From MAG-121220-bin8 sp965655865 (GTDB taxonomy: Bacteria; Bacteroidota; Bacteroidia; Flavobacteriales; Flavobacteriaceae): a stretch of 64,000 bases of DNA. Shown here in pieces: positions 42,101-50,125 of the stretch (the first letter of the stretch is position 1; every line of letters begins with the position of its first letter). The position numbers were made by a program, and so were the translations under genes. The notes under the pieces are model-generated. The model had not been told where the DNA came from, ran no database searches, and saw only the letters and a program-made list of their open reading frames with translations. The stretch covers positions 6,223 through 70,222 of the forward strand of contig CBFHJJ010000006.1 in assembly GCA_965655865.1 (NCBI GenBank), written 5' to 3'.

Positions 42101-42559
42101 ACTATCTCCGTCTGTTTTAACATAAGTTTTCTCAGAAGATAATCTCAGATCAAATTCATTTGCTTTGACTTTAATTTCAGAATTTTCTTTAAATCTTTTT
42201 GCAGTTTCTTTTACAACAGCAAAAGCCTGTGGGAGAATTTGATTTAAAACTTCTTCAACTTTTTTATTTGACTCGTTATTAATTGTATCTATTTCAGTGT
42301 AATATTCATCTTTTTCATCAATGTTGATTGAAGATTGTATTTTAGAATTTAAACTTTCTATTTTTGTATTAAATGGACTTCTTGAATCTTTAATAATATT
42401 CTTAAAAAAGATTGTTTTGGATCTAAGTTCATCGTGTGTCAATGAAGAAAATTCTTTCTCAAATACTAATATTTGCTTTACAATTCCTTCAACCTCCTTT
42501 AAATCTTTTTTTGATTTACTTCCTACAAAAACATTTAATATAGAATTTATAAAGCTCAT
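39197..42559 (-). CDS. secA: Preprotein translocase ATPase SecA
   Basis: A 1,120-residue SecA, about 220 residues longer than the E. coli protein and typical for Bacteroidota because of inserts. Visible are the Walker A MQTGEGKTLVA, the DEVDSVLVDDARTPL Walker B, YVVMDNKVKIVDEQTGR, TGTAITEAGE, and AGRGTDIKIS with RQLRGRAGRQGDPGS. The C-terminus ends KKGDWVIFNE, without the Cys-rich zinc tail of E. coli SecA. It drives Sec secretion. A TAAATTTG element lies 18 bases upstream on the minus strand. Confidence 0.97.
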   Translation of the reverse strand: MSFINSILNVFVGSKSKKDLKEVEGIVKQILVFEKEFSSLTHDELRSKTIFFKNIIKDSRSPFNTKIESLNSKIQSSINIDEKDEYYTEIDTINNESNKKVEEVLNQILPQAFAVVKETAKRFKENSEIKVKANEFDLRLSSEKTYVKTDGDSVIWSNKWNAAGKEVTWDMVHYDVQLIGGIVLHRGKIAEMQTGEGKTLVATLPVYLNALTGNGVHLVTVNDYLAKRDSAWMAPIFEFHGLSIDCIDYHSPNSEERRKAYNADITYGTNNEFGFDYLRDNMAHSSKDLVQRKHAYSIVDEVDSVLVDDARTPLIISGPVPKGDIHEFDELKPRIYDIVKKQKELLTQILSKAKKLISDGNKEDGGFHLLQVYRGLPKNSALIKYLSQEGIKQLLQKTENFYMQDNNREMPKVDLDLFFVIDEKNNQIELTDKGIDTISNKNEDSNFFVLPNLSIELTQIESKKLDLVKEVEEKEKVYNDFATKSERIHTLNQLLKAYTLFEKNTEYVVMDNKVKIVDEQTGRIMDGRRYSDGLHQAIEAKENVKIEDATQTFASITLQNYFRMYGKLSGMTGTAITEAGELWDIYKLDVVEIPTNKPIARKDQNDLIYKTKREKYNAVIEDVTKISNQGRPVLIGTTSVEISELLARMLNIRKISHNVLNAKLHKKEADIVSEAGNAGIVTIATNMAGRGTDIKISDQIKDNGGLAIIGTERHDSRRVDRQLRGRAGRQGDPGSSQFYVSLEDNLMRLFGSDRVAKMMDRMGLEEGEVIQHSMMTKTIERAQKKVEENNFGIRKRLLEYDDVMNVQREIIYKRRKHCLQGERLKVDIASMIYDTCEIVVSNSKATNNYKDYEFDITRFFSMDSNYNEEEFKSTAEDEIFQVTYKKAFEYYNSKMISSATKVFPVIKNVFESSSNNFERIVVPFTDGSKTLNVVSNLKNAYDSEGKTLVNDFEKNISLAIIDEAWKIHLRKMDELKQSVQLAVHEQKDPLVIYKEEAYLLFGSMIEKVNKDIILFLFNGELPSKDPSNIREDRRVRRQQKLNISKEEVLNSDEIASKNRKAGENVSRPNSYVDTVVREVKKIGRNEKVTIKNVTTGETKNIKYKVAENFIKKGDWVIFNE

Positions 42560-42576
42560 TATTATTTTTTTCTAAT

Positions 42577-42603
42577 CAAATTTAAGTAAAAAAAAAGCCT
42601 CAA
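42577..42603 (-). promoter_or_regulatory. Possible secA promoter, interleaved with a terminator
   Basis: On the minus strand, TTTG (42601-42604) and TAAATTTG (42577-42584) with a 16-base spacer, slightly short of the usual 17-23. It overlaps the terminator of the upstream DUF2795 gene. secA starts 18 bases downstream. Confidence 0.35.
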
Positions 42604-42615
42604 ATGAGACTTTTA
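42588..42615 (-). terminator. Terminator after the DUF2795 gene
   Basis: On the minus strand an 8-base stem, AAGTCTCA and TGAGGCTT (42595-42612), is followed by a run of T residues. It separates the DUF2795 gene from secA. Confidence 0.7.
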
Positions 42616-42631
42616 ATAAAGTTTTTTATGG

Positions 42632-42856
42632 TTAATATTCATCCTCGTTCCAAAGATAGTCTTCATCAGTTGGATAATCTGGCCAAATCTCAAGTATTGA
42701 TTCATAAGTTTCTTCTTCTTCTTCTTCAATTTCCTGTAGATTTTCTATTACTTCTAAAGGAGCACCAGTACGAATACAAAAATCAATTAATTCATCTTTG
42801 TTTGCAGGCCAAGGTGCATCTGTCAAATAGGTAGCTAGTTCAAGAGTCCAATACAT
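42632..42856 (-). CDS. DUF2795 family protein
   Basis: A 74-residue acidic protein beginning MYWTLELATYLTDAPWPANK, then DELIDFCIRTGAP, and ending IWPDYPTDEDYLWNEDEY. This matches DUF2795 proteins that are nearly invariant in Flavobacteriia and have no known function. A run of glutamates sits mid-protein (residues 42-49). It has its own promoter and terminator, so it is a single-gene unit between lnt and secA. The strict conservation suggests an important, perhaps ribosome- or RNA-linked role, but that is a guess. Confidence 0.85.
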   Translation of the reverse strand: MYWTLELATYLTDAPWPANKDELIDFCIRTGAPLEVIENLQEIEEEEEETYESILEIWPDYPTDEDYLWNEDEY

Positions 42857-42877
42857 ATTTTTAAATTATAATATTTG

Positions 42878-42907
42878 CAAAAATAATTTTTTATCTGACT
42901 CTTACAA
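42878..42907 (-). promoter_or_regulatory. Promoter of the DUF2795 gene
   Basis: On the minus strand, TTG (42905-42907), a 19-base spacer and TATTTTTG (42878-42885) followed by C match the consensus. The gene starts 22 bases downstream. Confidence 0.65.
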
Positions 42908-42929
42908 CGTTTTATTAAGAAATTTAATT

Positions 42930-44486
42930 TTATTTTTTTTTGGCAAAATAAAATAAGAATATAATTGAAAAGAAAAATAGTGAAATTCTATATATAAAAT
43001 CACCATACTTTGCATAAAAAGTCAGTTCATTCGATATAAATACAGTATTATTAATTATTCCTTTTTTTTCATAATCAATGCTTTCAATTACATCTCCTTT
43101 ATCATTAATTACCGCAGAAATTCCAGTATTTGCACTTCTAACTATATATCTTCTTAGCTCAATTGACCTTAACTTAGAATAACTTAATAATTGTCTATGT
43201 CCGGGAGAATTACCCCACCATCCATCATTTGTTATTATTGCGATTAATTGTGCTCCATTTCTTACATACTCTGTCATAAATTCTCCATACATTGATTCAT
43301 AACATATTACTGGTGCCACTAATACATTTGATTTAGTTTTAAATACTGCTCTATTTTGCTGAGTTGCTCTGGACATTACAGTTCCACCAAAATCAATAAG
43401 TAGATTTCCTAAAATTGGTTCTAAAATTGCTTTGTAAGGTAAATTTTCAACACCAACAACAAGTTTTGATTTATGATAAATTTGATCTGTATTTGAGTTA
43501 ATAAAACTACTGTTATAAATATCAACCCAAATACTATCTCGAACGTAATTTGAACTTATTGATTTTTCTCTTGCTGAAGTGTAAATTTTATAAAATTGTA
43601 TTCCACTAATAATTTCAGAATTTTTTTCATTAAGGTAGTTGTCTAAATTTTTATAAAATGGTGTATTAAAAAAATTATTTATTTGGTAACCCGGGCTTTC
43701 AGAAAAATATGTCTCAGGTGTAATTATTAATTTATTATTGAAAATATTATCTTCTGTATTCTTTTTGAATTCTTGTAATATTTCAAGGTTTGTCCTTCCG
43801 TATTTACTAGTATAGGGATCAATATTTGGTTGTACTATAGCTATGTCAAGCTCATTTCCTTTTTTTGTATCTAAATTATACATGTAAAGAGAAATTATAA
43901 TTGGGAAAGAAACAAATAATAAACCAATTGATAATTTATTTAAATAATATTTTTTGATTAAATATTTGTTGAATGCTTTATAAAAAATAATATTTACAAT
44001 TAAAATCCATAACGATCCGCCCAGTGTTCCTGTAAATTCAAACCATTGTACTAGTTTGTGCGATTCAGAAAAAACATTTCCTAAAATTAAAGATGGCCAG
44101 GAAAATTCCCAACTTAAATTAAATTTTTCAAAAACAATCCAAGAAGAGATAAAAAAAATAACTCCTAATTTGTGCCCTAGTTTTTTGGATATCAAACTGT
44201 AGGAGGTGAAAAATAATGCCATTAAAAAAGAGTAGAGACCTATTGCAAATAACATTCCAAAAACAGTAGAATTAATTAACCACCACGATGTAATTAAATT
44301 CCAAATAACAAAACTTAATAAACTGTAAAAAAAGATATGTAAAGAAGATTTGTCTCTTAATTCTTTTTCAATTAGTAGTAATGGCACAAAAGCTATAAAA
44401 ATTAAAAAAACTAAACCTTTAACCGGCCAGGACAATCCAAAAAGCAATCCTGAAAATATGCTAAGTAATATATATTTTTTGGCCAA
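42930..44486 (-). CDS. lnt: Apolipoprotein N-acyltransferase
   Basis: A 518-residue membrane protein with about seven helices and a nitrilase-fold domain. VSFP precedes the nitrilase part, where IITPETYFSE (Glu), YHKSKLVVGVENLPY (Lys) and PVICYESMYGEF (Cys) form the catalytic triad. It adds the third acyl chain to lipoproteins, of which several are encoded nearby. It begins at a TTG codon (44484-44486 on the plus strand reads CAA); the frame has no better start nearby. Last helix near residues 495-513. Confidence 0.93.
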   Translation of the reverse strand: MAKKYILLSIFSGLLFGLSWPVKGLVFLIFIAFVPLLLIEKELRDKSSLHIFFYSLLSFVIWNLITSWWLINSTVFGMLFAIGLYSFLMALFFTSYSLISKKLGHKLGVIFFISSWIVFEKFNLSWEFSWPSLILGNVFSESHKLVQWFEFTGTLGGSLWILIVNIIFYKAFNKYLIKKYYLNKLSIGLLFVSFPIIISLYMYNLDTKKGNELDIAIVQPNIDPYTSKYGRTNLEILQEFKKNTEDNIFNNKLIITPETYFSESPGYQINNFFNTPFYKNLDNYLNEKNSEIISGIQFYKIYTSAREKSISSNYVRDSIWVDIYNSSFINSNTDQIYHKSKLVVGVENLPYKAILEPILGNLLIDFGGTVMSRATQQNRAVFKTKSNVLVAPVICYESMYGEFMTEYVRNGAQLIAIITNDGWWGNSPGHRQLLSYSKLRSIELRRYIVRSANTGISAVINDKGDVIESIDYEKKGIINNTVFISNELTFYAKYGDFIYRISLFFFSIIFLFYFAKKK

Positions 44487-44588
44487 AATTAATTTTTTGT
44501 TTAAGTTTTACAAGTTAATAAAAACTCATTTCTAAATATATAAACTATTTGTTCTTTCAATATTATATAAAATCATTAATTTTATTGT

Positions 44589-45293
44589 GTGAAACTATTA
44601 AATTTTATTCCAAATTTATTAACTCTTTCAAATCTTTTTTTTGGTTGTATTGCTGTTGTATACGGAGTAGTGGGAGACTTTGAGAAATTAGCCTTATTTG
44701 TTTCTTTAGGTTTAATTTGTGATTTTTTTGATGGTTTTTTTGCTAGATTACTTAAGGTTGATTCTAAACTTGGTATTCAATTAGACTCATTGTCTGATTT
44801 AGTAACTTTTGGTATGACTTCATCAATAGTGATGCTTAATTTAATAGGGAATTCCTCATTTGTAATTGAAAACTCTTCTAGTTTTTTAGTTTCTCTTATA
44901 CCTTATATAGCTTTTTTAATAACACTTTCTTCGTCATTTAGGTTAGCTAAATTTAATATCAGTGACATTAGTACTGATTTTAAGGGACTTCCAACTCCAG
45001 CCAATGCAATCTTTATTGTTTTTCTTCCAGAATTTATTGAATATTTTCAGTTAGAAACAATCTTTGAAAATATTTTTATTTTATTAGTAATAGTATGCTT
45101 ATCATCATTTCTTTTAATTTCTAATCTAAATATGTTTTCATTAAAGATTAAAAATTTAAGATTTAATCAAAATAAAGCTTTGTATGTTTTGTTTTTTTCT
45201 TCAGTAATTCTTTTTGCTAGTATAGGTTTATCTTCTTTAACTATAATAATTACTATTTATATAATTTTGAATTTATTAAGAATTGTAGTCTAA
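44589..45293 (+). CDS. pssA: CDP-diacylglycerol--serine O-phosphatidyltransferase
   Basis: A 234-residue membrane enzyme starting at GTG. The CDP-alcohol phosphotransferase motif is complete: CDFFDGFFARLLKVDSKLG, then QLDSLSDL, i.e. DxxDGxxARxxxxxxxxGxxxDxxxD. About seven helices. It makes phosphatidylserine for phosphatidylethanolamine. Its 3' end overlaps the convergent lptB by 18 bp. Confidence 0.93.
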   Translation: MKLLNFIPNLLTLSNLFFGCIAVVYGVVGDFEKLALFVSLGLICDFFDGFFARLLKVDSKLGIQLDSLSDLVTFGMTSSIVMLNLIGNSSFVIENSSSFLVSLIPYIAFLITLSSSFRLAKFNISDISTDFKGLPTPANAIFIVFLPEFIEYFQLETIFENIFILLVIVCLSSFLLISNLNMFSLKIKNLRFNQNKALYVLFFSSVILFASIGLSSLTIIITIYIILNLLRIVV

Positions 45294-46022
45294 TTTTTTC
45301 TTTCTAAATTCAAAATTCTGACCTAGATATAATTTTCTAACCATTTCATCATGTGCTAAATCTTCTGGCTTTCCTGATTTTAGAATATTTCCTTCAAACA
45401 TTAAATATGTTCTGTCTGTGATTGCTAAAGTTTCTTGAACGTTATGATCGGTAATTAAAATACCTATGTTTCTTTTTTTAAGGTGGGAAATGATTTTTTG
45501 AATATCCTCAACAGCTATAGGATCTACACCAGCAAAGGGTTCATCTAGTAAAACAAATTTTGGATCTGTAGCTAAAGCCCTTGCTATTTCAGTTCTTCTT
45601 CTTTCACCACCAGAAAGTAAATCTCCTCTACTTTTTCTTATTTTTTGTAAATTGAATTCATTCAATAAAGATTCCATTCTTGTAGATTGTTCTTCTTTTG
45701 AAAGCGATGTTAGTTCAAGAACTGCTTTTATATTGTCTTCAATTGATAATTTTCTAAATACAGAGGCTTCTTGAGCTAAATATCCAATTCCTTTTTGAGC
45801 TCTCATGTACATTGGCAATGTCGTAATTTCAGAATTGTCTAATGATATTTTACCTCCATCAGGCTTAATAAGACCTACAATCATATAAAAACTAGTTGTT
45901 TTTCCAGCACCGTTAGGACCTAGTAATCCAACTATTTCACCCTGATTGACCTCAATGGAAATGTCATTCACAACTTTTCTTCCTTTATACGACTTGAAAA
46001 TACCTTGAGCTGTTAACTTCAT
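45276..46022 (-). CDS. lptB: LPS export ABC transporter ATP-binding protein LptB
   Basis: A 248-residue ABC ATPase. Walker A GPNGAGKTTSFYMIVGL, Q loop YLAQEASVFRKLS, signature LSGGERRRTEIARAL, Walker B FVLLDEPFAGVDPIA and the switch ITDHNVQETL are all of the LptB type. With LptFG it extracts lipopolysaccharide from the inner membrane. Start overlaps the tatC end by 4 bp; the set kdsD-tatC-lptB is one minus-strand operon, and kdsD also serves LPS synthesis. Confidence 0.95.
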   Translation of the reverse strand: MKLTAQGIFKSYKGRKVVNDISIEVNQGEIVGLLGPNGAGKTTSFYMIVGLIKPDGGKISLDNSEITTLPMYMRAQKGIGYLAQEASVFRKLSIEDNIKAVLELTSLSKEEQSTRMESLLNEFNLQKIRKSRGDLLSGGERRRTEIARALATDPKFVLLDEPFAGVDPIAVEDIQKIISHLKKRNIGILITDHNVQETLAITDRTYLMFEGNILKSGKPEDLAHDEMVRKLYLGQNFEFRKKKLDYNS

Positions 46023-46831
46023 TTTTTATTTTTCTCTTTTCTGATAACAAATTTAGAAATATAAATGCTAATCTGGTATAATATTATTATTGGAATAGCA
46101 ACTATAATCTGACTAGCAATGTCAGGAGGAGTAATTACTGCGGATAAAGTTAAGACTATAATTAATGCAAATTTTCTATACTTCACCATTATTTCAGGTG
46201 TAATTACACCAATTTTAGTTAAAAAATAAACTATAATTGGTAATTCAAAAATAAGACCTGATGCTAACACAGAAGCCCTGACAAGCCCAACATAACTATC
46301 TAAATCAAAATCATTAAAAATTTCACTACTAACGCTATAGGATCCTAAAAAATTTATGGAAAGTGGGGTAACAATATAATATCCAAAAAGAACGCCTATA
46401 AAAAACAAAAAAGAGGAAATAACAATGAACCCTCTTGCATTACTTTTTTCATTTTCATATAAACCTGGACTTATGAAGCTCCAAAATTGATAAATTACAT
46501 AGGGAAAGGACAAAATAAATCCAGCAGTAATTGACATCCATATATGTGCCGAAAACTGACCAGACATTGTTCTACTTTGAATTCTAAAAGGCATTTCATT
46601 GATACAAAAACTATCGTCTAGTCCTATTTTATTTGAAATACTACATAGCAATTCATATGTGAAAAAATCGATATTTTTTGGACCAAATAAAATTTTATCA
46701 AATATAAAATCTTTGGCAATAAATGCTATTGAGCCAGTTAATAAAATTGCTAATACAGATCTCAATAAATGCCATCTTAAGTCTTCTAGGTGATCTAAAA
46801 AAGACATTTCCTCAATTGAATTATTTTTCAT
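46019..46831 (-). CDS. tatC: Twin-arginine translocase subunit TatC
   Basis: A 270-residue membrane protein with six helices. MSFLDHLEDLRWHLLRS near the start holds the conserved EDLR/E residues that bind twin-arginine signals; ISPGLYENEKS and the F-GYYIVTPLSINFLG segments follow. It is the receptor of the Tat system for folded proteins. tatA/B are not in the window. Overlaps kdsD and lptB by 4 bp each, so all three are translationally coupled. Confidence 0.95.
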   Translation of the reverse strand: MKNNSIEEMSFLDHLEDLRWHLLRSVLAILLTGSIAFIAKDFIFDKILFGPKNIDFFTYELLCSISNKIGLDDSFCINEMPFRIQSRTMSGQFSAHIWMSITAGFILSFPYVIYQFWSFISPGLYENEKSNARGFIVISSFLFFIGVLFGYYIVTPLSINFLGSYSVSSEIFNDFDLDSYVGLVRASVLASGLIFELPIIVYFLTKIGVITPEIMVKYRKFALIIVLTLSAVITPPDIASQIIVAIPIIILYQISIYISKFVIRKEKNKK

Positions 46832-47793
46832 AACAATCCTTCATTTATAATATTGTGTAAATGAATAATACCAGAATAAAAATCATTTTTAGTGACTATA
46901 ATTTGTGTTATTTTATTTTTATTCATGATTGACAAAGCCTTTGTTGCTAATATTTTAGAGTCAATTATAAAAGGATTTTTTGACATTAAGTCTTTAGCTA
47001 ATATATTTTTAAAATTAGATTCATTTGAAAAAACTCTTCTAATATCTCCGTCGGTAATTATACCAATTGGTTTGTTATTCTTGGTAACAACAGCTGCTCC
47101 TAACAGATTTTTTGAGATTACATCTATTATTGTTTTAAAATCGTCTAATTCTGATAACTGAGGTTTTAAATTTTTATTAATTATTTCATCAACTTTCAGG
47201 TAGAGTTTTTTACCCAAAACTCCTCCAGGATGATGTTTGGCAAAATCATTTTCATTGAACCCATTAATTTTGGATAAACAAATTGCTATAGCATCTCCAA
47301 TAACTAGTTGTGCGGTTGTACTTGTAGTTGGCGCTAAATTATTTACACAAGCTTCTTTTTCTATGTAAGAGTTTAAAAAATAATCAGAGTTTTTGGCTAA
47401 ATAAGACTTAGGTTCTGAGGTTATTGAGATAATACTTACTTTTCTTTGTTTTATAAATGGTACAAGATTTTTTATTTCTGGAGTATTACCACTTTTAGAT
47501 AATAAAATAATTATATCATCATTTTGTACAATACCTAAATCACCATGAATTGCTTCAGCGGCATGCATGAAAATCGACGGAGTTCCTGTTGAATTCAATG
47601 TTGCAACAATTTTAGAACCTATAATTGCACTTTTTCCAATTCCACTTACAATCACTCTCCCTTTTGATGACTGAATTTTTTTTATTGCATTTTCAAAATC
47701 AAGTGTAAGAAATTTGTGCAAATTTAATATTGCATTTCCTTGATTTTCGAAACTTTCTTTAGCAATTTGTAAAATATTCTCTTCTGATTCCAA
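46828..47793 (-). CDS. kdsD: Arabinose-5-phosphate isomerase (KdsD/KpsF)
   Basis: A 321-residue protein. The SIS domain (about 30-180) has GRVIVSGIGKSAIIG, ALLS-like LSKSGNTPE and SYIEKEACVNNLAPTTST; two CBS domains follow (residues 200-320). It converts ribulose-5-phosphate to arabinose-5-phosphate, the precursor of Kdo in lipopolysaccharide. It leads the kdsD-tatC-lptB operon, in agreement with an LPS role. A TACATTTG element lies 42 bases upstream. Confidence 0.92.
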   Translation of the reverse strand: MESEENILQIAKESFENQGNAILNLHKFLTLDFENAIKKIQSSKGRVIVSGIGKSAIIGSKIVATLNSTGTPSIFMHAAEAIHGDLGIVQNDDIIILLSKSGNTPEIKNLVPFIKQRKVSIISITSEPKSYLAKNSDYFLNSYIEKEACVNNLAPTTSTTAQLVIGDAIAICLSKINGFNENDFAKHHPGGVLGKKLYLKVDEIINKNLKPQLSELDDFKTIIDVISKNLLGAAVVTKNNKPIGIITDGDIRRVFSNESNFKNILAKDLMSKNPFIIDSKILATKALSIMNKNKITQIIVTKNDFYSGIIHLHNIINEGLL

Positions 47794-47835
47794 TCTTGTT
47801 TTTTTAAATAAGGTTTAAATGTTATATTTAAGAAG

Positions 47836-47843
47836 CAAATGTA
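47836..47843 (-). promoter_or_regulatory. -7 element of the kdsD-tatC-lptB operon
   Basis: On the minus strand TACATTTG followed by C, an exact TAnnTTTG match, 43 bases before the kdsD start. The -33 region toward recQ has no good TTG. Confidence 0.45.
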
Positions 47844-47867
47844 CAAAATACCTGTCTACTTTATAAA

Positions 47868-50057
47868 ATGTCTTTAAAAATTGACTTAAAAAAAGAATTA
47901 AAGTCCTTATTTGGTTTTTCTAAATTTAAGGGAAATCAAGAGCAAATAATTTCATCCTTAATTAAAGGGAACAATAATATGGTTATTATGCCTACAGGAG
48001 CCGGTAAATCTTTATGTTTTCAATTACCAGCCCTTTTACTTGATGGAACAGCTTTAGTAGTTTCTCCTTTGATTGCTCTTATGAAAAATCAAGTTGATGT
48101 TGTGAGAGGGATATCTTCTTATGACGGAATTGCACATGTTTTAAATTCTTCATTAAATAATTCTGAAATTAATGAAGTTAAAAATGATGTATTGAGTAAA
48201 AAAACAAAATTATTATATGTAGCACCAGAATCATTAGCTAAACAAGAAAATATTGATTTTTTAAATCAGATTAATATTTCGTTTTTGGCAGTTGACGAAG
48301 CACATTGTATTTCAGAATGGGGTCATGACTTTAGACCTGAATACAGAAATTTAAAAACCATATTAAATAAAATTAATACTCAAATACCTATAATTGCTTT
48401 AACAGCTACAGCTACAGCCAAAGTACAAGACGATATTATTAAAAATTTAGAGATTAAAGACGCTGAAGTTTTTAAGTCCTCATTTAATAGGCCAAATCTT
48501 TATTATGAAGTAAGACAGAAAACTGAAAATTTAAATAGAGATATTATCTCATTTGTAAAGCAAAGAGCAGGTAAATCAGGAATAATTTATTGCCTTTCTC
48601 GAAAAAACGTAAATGAACTTACACAATTTTTACAAGTAAATGACATTAACGCTTTACCATATCATGCTGGACTAGATTCAAAATCAAGAGCAAAAAATCA
48701 AGATATGTTTTTGATGGAAGAATGCGATGTAATTGTTGCTACAATAGCTTTTGGTATGGGAATTGACAAGCCAGATGTAAGGTTTGTAATTCATCACGAT
48801 ATTCCGAAAAGTTTAGAAAGTTATTACCAAGAAACAGGAAGAGCTGGTAGAGATGGAGGAGAAGGACATTGTTTAGCTTTTTACACACATAAAGATATTG
48901 AAAAATTAGAAAAATTCATGTCAGGAAAACCGATTGCAGAACAAGAACAAAGTTATTCTTTATTAGACGAAATTTCTGCTTATGCCGAAACTTCTATGTC
49001 TAGAAGAAAGTTTTTGTTGAATTATTTTGGAGAAAATTTTGATGAAATTAATGGTGAGGGAGCTATGATGGACGATAACATGAAAAATCCTAAACCTAAA
49101 TTAAAAGTAAATAATGAAGTATTATTAGTTTTAGATTTAATTACAATTACAAAAGAACAGTACAAGACCAAAGATTTAGTAGCTTACCTAACTGGAAAAG
49201 AAAATAATTTATTAAGATCACATAATGTTGTTAATAACAAACTATTTGGATCAGGAAAAAATAATGATTCAGTTTTTTGGAATTCATTATTAAGACATTT
49301 GATAGTAAATAATCTTTTAAATAAAAATATTGAATCATATGGGGTATTAAAATTGAATGAGTTATCAAAAAAATATTTAAAAGATCCATATGATTTTTAT
49401 ATTTCAAAGAATCATGAATTTCATATCGAAGTTAATTCTAACTCAAACAAAAAAAATAGATCTTTAAATGACAAAGAACTTTTTAAAATTCTTATTTCGG
49501 AAAGAAAAAATATTGCAAAACTGAAAGGTATTCCCCCTTATGTTATTTTTCAAGAATCGTCAATTGAAGAAATGTCTTTTAAGTATCCAATTACAATTGA
49601 AGAGTTAAAAAATATTAACGGAGTTGGTGATGGTAAGGCCAGAAGGTTTGGAGCTACATTTATTAAAATTATTTCAAATTATGTAGATGAAAATCAAATT
49701 ACTAGACCTGAAGATCTAATTATTAAAACTACAGGAACTAATTCATCTATAAAATTATTTATAATTCAAAGTATTGACAGGAAACTTCTTCCAATTGATA
49801 TTGCAAATGCCAAAGGCTTAGATTTGGAGGAACTTATACAAGAACTTGAAAAAATAGTATTTTCAGGCACTAAACTTAACGTTGATTATATGGTTGATGA
49901 TATTTTTGATGAAGATCAACAAGATGAATTATATGATTTCTTTATCGAATCTGAATCGGATGATATAAATATTGCAGTTGAAGAATTTGATAACGATTAT
50001 GAAGAATCTGATTTACGATTATACAGATTAAAATTTATAAACGATATATCAAATTAA
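47868..50057 (+). CDS. recQ: ATP-dependent DNA helicase RecQ, zinc site lost
   Basis: A 729-residue RecQ helicase. Walker A PTGAGKSLCFQLPALLL, VDEAHCISEWGHDFRPEY, LTATATAKV, YHAGLDSKSR and QETGRAGRDGGEG are intact. In the RecQ-C-terminal region the segment AETSMSRRKFLLNYFGENFD aligns with the zinc domain of E. coli RecQ, but all four cysteine ligands are absent and no cysteine follows residue 350. An HRDC domain (about 530-605, with IAKLKGIPPYVIF) and an acidic tail (690-729) follow. It acts in recombination and fork repair. Divergent from kdsD. Confidence 0.95.
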   Translation: MSLKIDLKKELKSLFGFSKFKGNQEQIISSLIKGNNNMVIMPTGAGKSLCFQLPALLLDGTALVVSPLIALMKNQVDVVRGISSYDGIAHVLNSSLNNSEINEVKNDVLSKKTKLLYVAPESLAKQENIDFLNQINISFLAVDEAHCISEWGHDFRPEYRNLKTILNKINTQIPIIALTATATAKVQDDIIKNLEIKDAEVFKSSFNRPNLYYEVRQKTENLNRDIISFVKQRAGKSGIIYCLSRKNVNELTQFLQVNDINALPYHAGLDSKSRAKNQDMFLMEECDVIVATIAFGMGIDKPDVRFVIHHDIPKSLESYYQETGRAGRDGGEGHCLAFYTHKDIEKLEKFMSGKPIAEQEQSYSLLDEISAYAETSMSRRKFLLNYFGENFDEINGEGAMMDDNMKNPKPKLKVNNEVLLVLDLITITKEQYKTKDLVAYLTGKENNLLRSHNVVNNKLFGSGKNNDSVFWNSLLRHLIVNNLLNKNIESYGVLKLNELSKKYLKDPYDFYISKNHEFHIEVNSNSNKKNRSLNDKELFKILISERKNIAKLKGIPPYVIFQESSIEEMSFKYPITIEELKNINGVGDGKARRFGATFIKIISNYVDENQITRPEDLIIKTTGTNSSIKLFIIQSIDRKLLPIDIANAKGLDLEELIQELEKIVFSGTKLNVDYMVDDIFDEDQQDELYDFFIESESDDINIAVEEFDNDYEESDLRLYRLKFINDISN

Positions 50058-50069
50058 TTTTTTAAAATA

Positions 50070-50104
50070 TTTGTAACACTTTTATAAAGTTTAATTTATC
50101 TTGC
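50070..50104 (+). promoter_or_regulatory. Possible promoter of the cyclophilin-FKBP gene
   Basis: TTTG (50070-50073), a 23-base spacer and TATCTTGC (50097-50104), which departs from TAnnTTTG by one base. The gene starts 21 bases downstream. Confidence 0.4.
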
Positions 50105-50125
50105 GCCGTAATTAAATTTAAAAAA

